Source: Flavisolibacter longurius (GTDB lineage Bacteria; Bacteroidota; Bacteroidia; Chitinophagales; Chitinophagaceae). From it: 64,000 nucleotides of DNA. The notes under the pieces were generated by a model. That model ran no database searches. It had not been told where the DNA came from and saw only the letters and a list, made by a program, of their open reading frames with translations. The stretch's first letter is position 1. Each line of letters starts with the position of its first letter. The stretch lies in NCBI GenBank assembly GCA_013327885.1, contig JABUMY010000006.1, positions 124,001-188,000 on the forward strand, read 5' to 3'. Of this stretch, positions 9,453 to 17,272 are shown in pieces. Both the position numbers and the translations under genes were made by a program.

Positions 9453-10793
9453 TTAGGTAAACTGCATCACGAAAACAGTTCCCTGTCCTTCTTTTGATTG
9501 CACCTGGATGCTTCCCTTGTGCAGCATGACGATTTGCTTGCAAAGGCTCAGTCCAATGCCGCTGCCGCTTTTTTTGGTGCTGAAAAAAGGAATAAAGATC
9601 TTGTCCATCACTTCCTCCGGCATGCCCTGCCCGTTGTCGGCAACTTTTAAAATGATCTTCCGGTCAAGCGAAATATCGGCCGACAAAACGATTCGCGGGT
9701 GCTCGGCTTCTTTCACGGCTTCCAGTGCATTGACAATAAGATTGATAAACACCTGCTCCATCAGGCTGAAATCGGCCTGCATCTGCAGCTCCGGGTTTTT
9801 GAGAATGATCTCCAGTTCAACACCTTTCTGCTCAAACGTAGGCTGCATCAGTTGGTGCAGGTTGCCAAACAATTCACGGACATAGATCTTCTTCAAATTG
9901 AGCGTGGTGATCTTGTTCAGGTTGCGATAAGTTTCGGCAAATTTTAAAAGCCCTTCGCTGCGGCGTTTGATGGTATCGATACCCAGTTCAAGGTCTTCCA
10001 CCGCATCGTCTTCAATATTCGGCGAAGCCAGTTGCAAACGATTCTTAAGCGTTTCGGCAAGGGAGGAGATAGGCGCCACCGAATTCATGATCTCGTGGGT
10101 CATAACGCTGAGCAGTTTTTGCCAGGCTTTTGATTCGGTTTCGTCAAGGGCTTCATCCACATTTTGAAAAGCAATAAGCTTGGAGCTTTTGTTATTGATG
10201 TGGAAAGCCGAAACGGAAAGCAGTGCTTTGAACGTTGTTTTTTCGAGGTGAATGGTAACGATGCGGCTTTCGGCCGGTGAAATAGACTGTAGCTCTTCGT
10301 ACAAAACCTTGTTACGCTTTTCCAGCGAATGAATGGTTTTGAGGTAAGGCAACTCCAGCATACGTTTCAGCGTTTCATTCATCCAAAAAACCTCGCCGCT
10401 TTCCACTTCGTACGAAAGGATTCCGGTATCTACCAGCTCCAGTATCTTTTGCAGGTATTGGTACTGCGTTTCTTTTTCCTTGCTGATAACTTTAAAAGTG
10501 GTATTGATCTCGTTAAAACCCTGGCGCAACGGCTGTATGTCGGCCGAAGCATGCTTCACATCAAAATACCGCGAGAAGTCACGGTAATGAACCGCTTCCA
10601 AAAACTGGCTGACTTCTTCATGGGTCTTGCGCTGAAAGCGGAAAAATTCCACCATCAGGTACACCAGGAAAGGCGCCACGAGGGCCGCCCAAAGTATCCA
10701 GCCTTTCACCAGGAAAAAGGAAACGGCCGCCAGCGTCACAAACAGGAGAATGGTCCGCAGCAGGATTTGATTATAAGAAGTGGTCGAAATCAT
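9453..10793 (-). CDS. Sensor histidine kinase (NtrB/AtoS-like) without extracellular domain
   Basis: 446 residues. Two helices near residues 10-47 are separated by only a few residues, so almost nothing faces the periplasm. A PAS-like segment follows (about 110-220, QKILELVDTGILSYE). The phospho-acceptor is H233 in SVMTHEIMNSVAP. The catalytic domain shows INLIVNALEAV (N box), KVADNGQGMPEEV and FFSTKKSGSGIGLSL. It probably phosphorylates the regulator encoded 82 bp upstream on the same strand. The start is ATG 10793 (MISTTSYNQ); an upstream TTG would add 12 residues. Small extracellular loops are known from kinases that sense membrane events or partner ABC permeases, so the neighbouring exporters are possible input partners (inference). 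Confidence 0.9.
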   Translation of the reverse strand: MISTTSYNQILLRTILLFVTLAAVSFFLVKGWILWAALVAPFLVYLMVEFFRFQRKTHEEVSQFLEAVHYRDFSRYFDVKHASADIQPLRQGFNEINTTFKVISKEKETQYQYLQKILELVDTGILSYEVESGEVFWMNETLKRMLELPYLKTIHSLEKRNKVLYEELQSISPAESRIVTIHLEKTTFKALLSVSAFHINNKSSKLIAFQNVDEALDETESKAWQKLLSVMTHEIMNSVAPISSLAETLKNRLQLASPNIEDDAVEDLELGIDTIKRRSEGLLKFAETYRNLNKITTLNLKKIYVRELFGNLHQLMQPTFEQKGVELEIILKNPELQMQADFSLMEQVFINLIVNALEAVKEAEHPRIVLSADISLDRKIILKVADNGQGMPEEVMDKIFIPFFSTKKSGSGIGLSLCKQIVMLHKGSIQVQSKEGQGTVFVMQFT

Positions 10794-10875
10794 GACGTAG
10801 TAAGGTAAATAGAGAAAAGTCAAATTCAAAAAAACAACGGTAAGGCCGAAACCACCGGGGCTTTTTGATGAATGG

Positions 10876-12231
10876 TTAAATATCGTATTTGCTCAGTCGC
10901 CGGTACAAGGCGGTTCGGGTAATACCCAGTTCCTTAGCCGCTTTGGAAATATTGCCGCTGTTTTTTTCAATCACTTTCAGGATCGTATTCTTTTCTATCG
11001 TGCTTAAATTTGATTGGTCTACTTCGTCAACAAGAACAACGGATGATTCAATGGGCGAAAAGAGTATGTCCCTTGCCGTGAGTACATTGCTATCGGCCAT
11101 GATCACCGCCCGTTCAATGGCATACTGCAGTTCCCGCACATTACCGGGGTAATGGTAGGAAAGCAGTTTTTCTTTTGCCGTTTTCTCCAACTCCATTTCC
11201 GGTTTCAGGTATTTGCTACGGTAGGTTTTGATAAAATGATTAGCCAGCAGCAATATATCCTGTCCGCGTTTGCGCAGCGGTGGCACCACGATTTCAACCG
11301 TGTTGATGCGGTAAATAAGATCCTTGCGAAAACGGCCTTCGTTGGCCAGTTCGGTGATGGGAATATTGGTGGCGCAGATCAACCGGATATCAATCGAAAC
11401 CGGTTCGTTTGTCCCTAGTCGGATAACCTGGCGGTTTTGCAATACGCTCAACAATTTCGCCTGCTGGTGCAGGGAGATATTCCCGATCTCGTCAAGAAAA
11501 AGTGTTCCGGTATTAGCGGCTTCAAAGCGACCCGCCCGGTCTTCCCTTGCATCGGTAAAAGCGCCTTTTTTGTGCCCGAACAGTTCACTTTCAAAAAGCG
11601 ATTCTGTCAGGGCACCCACATCTACCTTTATAAATGGTTTGGTTACCCGCAGCGAGAACTGGTGAATGGCTTTCGCGATCAGCTCTTTGCCCGTACCGTT
11701 CTCACCCAAAATCAAAATATTGGCATCGGTGGGAGCAATCTTCTGGATCTTGTAAAAAATATCCTGCATGATCTCCGATTCGCCCAGCAGTTCTTTTTCA
11801 AAAATGGAACTGCCGTTGAGAATATCACCCGTTGTTTTGCTTTCCCTTTTGCGAACTGCTTCCTTGATGGTGGCGATCAGTTTTTCATTGTGCCAGGGCT
11901 TTACGATAAAATCAAACGCACCTTCTTTCAGCGACCGGATGGCAAGGTCAATATCACCGTAAGCGGTGATCATGATCACGGAAGCCGTTGAGCGGTATTC
12001 CTTGATCTTTTTTAACCAGTAAATACCCTCGTTGCCGGTGTTGATCGAACTTTTAAAATTCATGTCCAGCAGGATCACATCAAAATCCTGCTTGGAAAGC
12101 AGTGAATGAATGTTTTCGGGATTTTTTTCGGTGACAATTAGTTTAACCTCGGGTTTCAGAAGAAGACGGACTGCAGTCAGCACATCAACATCATCATCAA
12201 TAACAAGAATAGAAGCCGTTTTTAAAGACAT
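10876..12231 (-). CDS. NtrC-family response regulator (sigma-54 activator)
   Basis: 451 residues with three domains. The receiver has acidic residues D12-D14 and the phosphorylation site D56 (ILLDMNF). The AAA+ domain has Walker A GENGTGKE, the sigma-54 contact loop as GAFTDA instead of GAFTGA, and Walker B TLFLDEIG. The Fis-type DNA-binding helix-turn-helix is at the end (GNISKAAKELGITRTALYRRL). Such proteins bind upstream sites and use ATP to open sigma-54 RNA polymerase promoters. It is transcribed away from the exporter operon and just before its kinase. Three similar upstream elements in this window are candidate targets. The start at MSLKTASILVIDDD was chosen; an open extension of 34 codons upstream runs through the putative operator. 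Confidence 0.95.
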   Translation of the reverse strand: MSLKTASILVIDDDVDVLTAVRLLLKPEVKLIVTEKNPENIHSLLSKQDFDVILLDMNFKSSINTGNEGIYWLKKIKEYRSTASVIMITAYGDIDLAIRSLKEGAFDFIVKPWHNEKLIATIKEAVRKRESKTTGDILNGSSIFEKELLGESEIMQDIFYKIQKIAPTDANILILGENGTGKELIAKAIHQFSLRVTKPFIKVDVGALTESLFESELFGHKKGAFTDAREDRAGRFEAANTGTLFLDEIGNISLHQQAKLLSVLQNRQVIRLGTNEPVSIDIRLICATNIPITELANEGRFRKDLIYRINTVEIVVPPLRKRGQDILLLANHFIKTYRSKYLKPEMELEKTAKEKLLSYHYPGNVRELQYAIERAVIMADSNVLTARDILFSPIESSVVLVDEVDQSNLSTIEKNTILKVIEKNSGNISKAAKELGITRTALYRRLSKYDI

Positions 12232-12323
12232 GTAGTGAATGGATTGTGGCTGATGCGAATCTAACAATATGCCATCATATAACGATTTGAAAATAAAGGA
12301 AGAGGAAAACGGGCCCGGCGGCT

Positions 12324-12363
12324 GCTGTATCAAAAACGAACAGTTTTTGTCCGCATGCGAACA
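12324..12363. promoter_or_regulatory. Upstream activator element 1 (exporter operon)
   Basis: The core TGTATCAAAAACGAACAG (12326-12343) also occurs, exactly or with one change, at 34386 and 41477. Within it CGAACA (12337-12342) faces TGTCCG and is repeated 21 bp downstream at 12358-12363, two helical turns away. It lies between the divergent regulator and adaptor genes and is a good candidate binding site for the NtrC-type regulator. Confidence 0.65.
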
Positions 12364-12415
12364 CCTTCGTAGATTACACTTTTTCTAACTACTTGAAAAC
12401 CACACTATGTATCGT

Positions 12416-12431
12416 TTGGCACTTTATTGCA
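12416..12431 (+). promoter_or_regulatory. Sigma-54-like promoter of the exporter operon
   Basis: TTGGCACTTTATTGCA resembles the sigma-54 consensus TGGCACGNNNNTTGCW. The -24 TGGCAC and the -12 TTGC are both present, but the spacer is one base shorter than normal. The element starts 90 bp downstream of the activator core and about 45 bp before the adaptor start codon. Confidence 0.55.
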
Positions 12432-12461
12432 TAGGGTAGGAAGAGCAAAATAAAATTGACT

Positions 12462-13715
12462 GTGGACAGAGTAATCGAAAAAAAACGCTGGAACAACAAA
12501 AAGACATTTACGCTGATTGGCGTGTTGCTGCTGGCAGGACTAATCGGCGGCAGTATCTATTATACGGCCGGCGGATCGAAGCTGAACGTGGAAGCCGAAC
12601 GCATCACCGTCAGCGAAGTAAAAAAAGGTGCCTTCCAGGAGTTTATTCCCGTAAATGGCGTGGTGCTGCCCGAAACAACTATTTACCTCGATGCCATTGA
12701 AGGCGGACGGGTAGAAGAAAAATTGGTGGAAGATGGTGCCATGGTGGCCAAAGGCCAGCCGATCCTTCGGCTTTCCAACACTGATCTGGAACTAAGCCTG
12801 GTGAACCAGCAAACGGCGGTATACAACCTGCTCACGCAAATGCAGATCGCTAAAAATGCGGCCCAGCAAAACACCACGCAAAAGCTCAATCAAAAAACCG
12901 ATGTAGAAAATGCATACAAGGAAGCCAAACGGGTGTATGACCTGAACAAATATCTCTACGAACAAAAAGCCATTGGCCTGCAGGAGTTCAAGCAAGCTGA
13001 GAATACCTTCAACTACCAGGTGGCCCGCATGAAGCTGACCGATGAAATTCTCCAGCAGGATGCATCTTCCAACGCTCAGCAGGTTTCACAGGCTTCCCAG
13101 TCTTACCTCGGTTCGCAAAATGCGCTGAATGTCATGCGCAAGAAAGTGGGAGACCTGATCGTTCGGGCACCGGTTTCGGGACAATTGACTTCACTGGATG
13201 CCGAGATCGGGCAAAGCAAGAACAAAGGCGAACGACTGGGCCAGATCGATATCATCAGTGGTTACAAAGTTCGGGTTGATATTGACGAGCACTATATCTC
13301 CAGGGTTTTTATTGGCCTCATGGGCGAAGCCACCATTGCCGGCAAAGATTACAAGCTGAAAATAACCAAAGTGTACACGCAGGTAAACAGCGGCCGCTTC
13401 CAGGTAGATATGCTGTTTGAAGACAAGGTTCCTGAAGGCATTCGCCGCGGACAGACCCTGCAAATTCGTTTGGCACTAAGCGACGAAACACAGGCACTCT
13501 TGCTGAGCAAAGGAGGCTTTTTTCAGCAAACCGGTGGCAACTGGGTATACAAGCTGAGTGCCGATGGCAACACGGCGTATAAAGTAGATGTGCAATTGGG
13601 CCGTCAAAACCCCGATTACTACGAAGTGCTGAGCGGTTTGCAGCCGGGGGAAAAAGTGGTGACATCAAGCTATGAGAACTATGGCAATATGCAGGAACTC
13701 GTAATCAAAAAATAA
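12462..13715 (+). CDS. Periplasmic adaptor (membrane fusion protein, HlyD/MacA-like)
   Basis: 417 residues. One N-terminal helix (about 16-34) anchors it in the inner membrane. The biotinyl-lipoyl halves flank a long coiled-coil hairpin (about 110-200, rich in Gln, Asn and Lys), and beta-barrel and membrane-proximal domains follow (VRAPVSGQLTSLDAEIGQ, then GLQPGEKVVTSSYENYG). It should bridge the ABC permease and the TolC-type channel encoded about 30 kb downstream. GTG 12462 gives MDRVIEKKRW; TTG two codons earlier is the alternative and no ATG is available. It is the first gene after the sigma-54-like promoter, and it is the only adaptor for ten permeases in this locus. Confidence 0.92.
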   Translation: MDRVIEKKRWNNKKTFTLIGVLLLAGLIGGSIYYTAGGSKLNVEAERITVSEVKKGAFQEFIPVNGVVLPETTIYLDAIEGGRVEEKLVEDGAMVAKGQPILRLSNTDLELSLVNQQTAVYNLLTQMQIAKNAAQQNTTQKLNQKTDVENAYKEAKRVYDLNKYLYEQKAIGLQEFKQAENTFNYQVARMKLTDEILQQDASSNAQQVSQASQSYLGSQNALNVMRKKVGDLIVRAPVSGQLTSLDAEIGQSKNKGERLGQIDIISGYKVRVDIDEHYISRVFIGLMGEATIAGKDYKLKITKVYTQVNSGRFQVDMLFEDKVPEGIRRGQTLQIRLALSDETQALLLSKGGFFQQTGGNWVYKLSADGNTAYKVDVQLGRQNPDYYEVLSGLQPGEKVVTSSYENYGNMQELVIKK

Positions 13716-13839
13716 AACGGTAAACCTTCAGGCGGTTTGTTACAGGGAAAAGAATAGCGGCAATCAGAAAAGAGAGGCAAAAGAACTGTAACATTTTTTA
13801 AAGATTCTCGTCTCACTGTTTACGACAAAACCAACCAAC

Positions 13840-14007
13840 ATGAAACTTCTTTTGATGTTCATTGCCTGCGTCTGCTTGAACAAGCCTGAGCCCACCTGTA
13901 AGGAGGCGAAAGAACCAAAAAAGCAGAAAGAGGTTAAAGTGACCAAAAAACAACAAAAAGCCACCTACAACAGGTTAGCTCCATCCATCATCATCATCAA
14001 CTACTGA
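13840..14007 (+). CDS. Small ORF, possible short lipoprotein or leader
   Basis: An ATG-TGA frame of 55 residues in the adaptor-ATPase gap, ending one base before the ATPase start codon. The N terminus MKLLLMFIAC could be a very short lipoprotein signal with the first cysteine as lipid site. The rest is lysine-rich and highly charged (KEPKKQKEVKVTKKQQK). The tight junction suggests that its translation feeds into the ATPase gene. It resembles no family I recognise and could be non-coding; the signal-like start and the coupling are the only support. Confidence 0.4.
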   Translation: MKLLLMFIACVCLNKPEPTCKEAKEPKKQKEVKVTKKQQKATYNRLAPSIIIINY

Positions 14008-14008
14008 T

Positions 14009-14752
14009 ATGCAGAACGAACAAACACAAAAGCCTTCGCCTGTGCTACACGCATCATCCGACCAGCCCTCCCTGGTGATCAAGATCCGGAACATGGAGAA
14101 GATCTACCGCACCGAGGAAGTGGAAACGGTTGCCCTCAACAAACTGAACATCGATGTAAAGGAAGGCGAGTTTGTTGCCGTCATGGGACCATCGGGCTGT
14201 GGCAAGTCAACGCTCCTCAACATTCTTGGCTTGCTGGACGAACCCGACAGCGGCAGCTTCCTGTTCAACGGCATTGAAGTAGCCAAATTCAATGAGCGCA
14301 AGCGGGCCGACCTGCGCAAGCGCAACATTGGTTTTGTGTTCCAGAGCTTTAATCTCATTGATGAACTGACGGTTTACGAAAATGTTGAACTGCCACTCAT
14401 TTATCTTGGCGTGAGTACTGCCGAACGCAAAAGCAGGGTAGAAGCTGTGCTGGATAAAATGCAGATCATGCACAGGCGCAATCACTACCCGCAGCAGTTA
14501 TCGGGTGGTCAGCAACAGCGTGTGGCCGTTGCCCGTGCCGTGGTGAACAATCCAAAGCTGATCCTGGCGGATGAACCGACCGGTAACCTTGATTCGTCCA
14601 ATGGCAATGAAGTGATGCAATTGCTGACAGACCTGAATGAACAAGGCACCACCATCATCATGGTTACCCACTCCGAACACGATGCCCGGTACAGTCACCG
14701 CATTGTGCGCATGCTGGACGGCCAAACGGTGCTGGAAAACATCATGGTCTAA
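14009..14752 (+). CDS. ABC exporter ATPase 1 (MacB/LolD type)
   Basis: A 247-residue cytoplasmic ATPase. Walker A is GPSGCGKST at 60-68, the Q loop FQSFNLIDELTVYENVELPL, the signature LSGGQQQRV from residue 164, and Walker B LILADEPTGNLD with E189. The LIDELTVYENVELPL pattern is typical of ATPases that work with MacB, LolCDE and FtsX permeases. It has about 20 more N-terminal residues than ATPase 2, of low-complexity polar character. It probably drives several of the permeases that follow in the same operon, 54 bp downstream. Confidence 0.95.
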   Translation: MQNEQTQKPSPVLHASSDQPSLVIKIRNMEKIYRTEEVETVALNKLNIDVKEGEFVAVMGPSGCGKSTLLNILGLLDEPDSGSFLFNGIEVAKFNERKRADLRKRNIGFVFQSFNLIDELTVYENVELPLIYLGVSTAERKSRVEAVLDKMQIMHRRNHYPQQLSGGQQQRVAVARAVVNNPKLILADEPTGNLDSSNGNEVMQLLTDLNEQGTTIIMVTHSEHDARYSHRIVRMLDGQTVLENIMV

Positions 14753-14806
14753 CCCGTTGCGCCAGGCTTCTCCCAATCCTCTTACTTCCAAACTGAAACG
14801 GCAATT

Positions 14807-17227
14807 ATGTTTCGTAACTACCTGAAGATTGCTCTCCGCAACCTGCGGAAGTACAAGGCGATTTCGGCTATCAACCTTTTTGGGCTGGCGGTAGGATTGA
14901 CCTGTTGCCTGTTGATTCTTGCCTATATCCTGAACGAGGTTAGTTACGACAAGCAGCACCCCAATGCCGATCGCACCTATCGCATCTCCCGCAGCTTTCA
15001 CAATGATGAAGGCGTAGAGTCCTTGCACCTTGGAGCGATCGCACCGGCTTTCGGGCCTTACCTGGAAACAGCGTTTCCGGAGATAGAGCTGATGACCCGG
15101 ACGCTGCCAACAGGCAATCTGGCTTTTGCCTATGAAGACAAGCGATTTTACGAAGACAATGTATTTTTTGCCGACCACAATTTTGCCGATGTTTTTAAGG
15201 TGGATGTGGTAAAGGGCGACCCTAAAAAAGCGTTGGCCGAACCCTACACCGTGATGATAACGGAGACCATTGCCCGTAAATATTTTGGCAATGAAGACCC
15301 GGTAAACAAAGTCGTAAAGCTTGACAACAACCTTCCCTGTAAAGTGGCGGGAGTGTACAAAGCCTTTCCTTCCAATGTGCACTTTCATCCCGATGTGCTG
15401 GTTTCTTTCAATACCCTGAAAGATTCGGCTGTTTACGGCGAAGAGCGGCTGCGGACAAGTTGGGGCAACAACGCTTTTTTTACCTACGTTGTTCTGCCCA
15501 AAAATTACGATCACAAAAAAATGGAAGCCCGCATGCCGGCCTTCATCGACAAATACTATCATTTCCCTGGCGAGCCGCCGGGCTTTGTGGGTTCAAAAAA
15601 CACCCATCTTTATCTCTGGCCGGTAACCGACATTCATCTTCGTTCGCACCTCGATGATGAAGCCGAAGAAAATGGTGACATCAAACGGGTTTATATTTTT
15701 TCCATTGTAGCGCTGATCATTTTGCTGATTGCCTGCATCAACTACATGAACCTGTCCACAGCAAGATCGGTGCTGCGGGCAAAAGAGATCGGCATCCGGA
15801 AAGCCGTTGGCGCCGAACGCCGTGAGATCATTCTGCAGTTTTTAAGTGAGTCGATCCTACTTACCTATGTGGCGATTGTTTTTGCTGTGATCCTAACGGC
15901 AATCCTGCTTCCCTGGATGAACAGTTTTTCCGGTTCGGACCTGCAACTGCAAAGCCTTTTGCAATGGAAGGTTTTGTTACCGCTCTTGCTGACACCTTTC
16001 CTGATCGGCGTGCTTTCCGGTCTTTACCCCGCACTTTTTATGTCTTCATTTGAGCCGGCAAAAGTGCTGAAAGGATTGTTCCGGATCGGTGGCAATCTAT
16101 CGCTTCGCAAAGCACTGGTGGTAACACAATTTGCCGTTTCCATTGTGCTTATCATCAGTACGGCCGTTGTATTTCAGCAGTTGCAGTACATGCAGGAAAA
16201 ATCACTTGGCTTTGACAAAGACCAGGTGATCACGATGTTTAATACCACTGCCTTTGGCGACCGGTTTGAAAGCTTTCGCCAGGAACTGCTGCAAAATCCT
16301 AACGTGAAAGAAGTAGCCCGTTCATCGCGTATTCCCTCAGGACGCTTACTCGATGCAATGGGTGTTGGCATTCCTGCCGGCGACTCAACAAGGCCCTTGC
16401 AACTGGATGTGAAATACCTTTCGGTTGACTACAAGTTCATTCCGGCCTATGGTTTTCAACTGGCAGCAGGCCGCAACTTTTCAGACGCTTATGCTACCGA
16501 CAGCACCAACTTCGTGGTAAACGAAGCCGCAGTAAATGATATCGGGTACAAATCAGCCCAGGATGCCATCAACAAGCAACTCCAGTACGGAGGGCAAAAA
16601 GGAACAATCATAGGCGTGGTAAAGGATTTTCATTTCGAATCGCTTCATCAAAAAATACCGGCGCTGGTAATGATGGTAAATCCCAACCAGTATGGCCGCA
16701 TCTCTGTAAAGCTTTCCGGAAACAATTTGCCGTCTACACTGGCATCGGTGGAAAATATTTGGACAAAATTTCTGCCCGAAGTGCCGTACGATTATACCTT
16801 CCTCGACGAGAATTTTGCCCGGCTATACGAAGCCGAACGGCGGCAAAAAACCATCTTTACATCGTTTGCCGCCATTGCCATTTTCATTGCCTGCCTTGGG
16901 CTGTTTGGCCTGTCGGCCTTTACCATCAGCCAGCGCTTTAAAGAGATCGGCATCCGCAAAGTGCTGGGCGCAGAAGTAAGCGCTATTGTTGGCCTCTTGT
17001 CAAAAGATTTCCTGAAGCTTGTTGCGTTAGCAGCCATTATCGCCTTCCCGGTTGCCTGGTATGCGATGACCCGCTGGCTGGATGATTTTGCTTACCGCAT
17101 TGCCATTCCCTGGTGGGTGTTTTTGGCAGCAGCCATTATTGCCTGCCTCATTGCCTTTGTCACCATTTCCTTCCAGGCCATTAAAGCGGCAACAGCCAAT
17201 CCAGTGAAAAGTCTTCGCTCAGAATAA
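14807..17227 (+). CDS. MacB/FtsX-type ABC permease 1
   Basis: 806 residues arranged as two fused MacB-like halves. Helix 1 is at about 20-42, a large periplasmic domain runs to about 290, and three helices lie near 294-316, 348-370 and 387-412. Half two repeats this: a helix at about 433-455, a periplasmic domain, and helices near 682-704, 734-755 and 767-790. The coupling motif KEIGIRK occurs once per half, as expected where the ATPase docks. MacB works as a dimer of four-helix chains, so one such protein may equal a dimer. It ends in NPVKSLRSE, a tail shared with small changes by all ten permeases. It is subfamily A by the motif KDFHFESLH in the second periplasmic domain. Substrate unknown. 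Confidence 0.93.
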   Translation: MFRNYLKIALRNLRKYKAISAINLFGLAVGLTCCLLILAYILNEVSYDKQHPNADRTYRISRSFHNDEGVESLHLGAIAPAFGPYLETAFPEIELMTRTLPTGNLAFAYEDKRFYEDNVFFADHNFADVFKVDVVKGDPKKALAEPYTVMITETIARKYFGNEDPVNKVVKLDNNLPCKVAGVYKAFPSNVHFHPDVLVSFNTLKDSAVYGEERLRTSWGNNAFFTYVVLPKNYDHKKMEARMPAFIDKYYHFPGEPPGFVGSKNTHLYLWPVTDIHLRSHLDDEAEENGDIKRVYIFSIVALIILLIACINYMNLSTARSVLRAKEIGIRKAVGAERREIILQFLSESILLTYVAIVFAVILTAILLPWMNSFSGSDLQLQSLLQWKVLLPLLLTPFLIGVLSGLYPALFMSSFEPAKVLKGLFRIGGNLSLRKALVVTQFAVSIVLIISTAVVFQQLQYMQEKSLGFDKDQVITMFNTTAFGDRFESFRQELLQNPNVKEVARSSRIPSGRLLDAMGVGIPAGDSTRPLQLDVKYLSVDYKFIPAYGFQLAAGRNFSDAYATDSTNFVVNEAAVNDIGYKSAQDAINKQLQYGGQKGTIIGVVKDFHFESLHQKIPALVMMVNPNQYGRISVKLSGNNLPSTLASVENIWTKFLPEVPYDYTFLDENFARLYEAERRQKTIFTSFAAIAIFIACLGLFGLSAFTISQRFKEIGIRKVLGAEVSAIVGLLSKDFLKLVALAAIIAFPVAWYAMTRWLDDFAYRIAIPWWVFLAAAIIACLIAFVTISFQAIKAATANPVKSLRSE

Positions 17228-17272
17228 AACACGTAAAACCGAAACCTTAACCGACGCATAATTCGTTACATC

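Noticed and set aside
13719-13740. Small AAACC/GGTTT hairpin after the adaptor gene
   Set aside because: The stem is only 5 bp with no clear T-run, too weak to call a terminator.
14498-15562. A 354-codon minus-strand open frame over ATPase 1 and permease 1
   Set aside because: It overlaps two well-supported genes and has low-complexity, non-family sequence.
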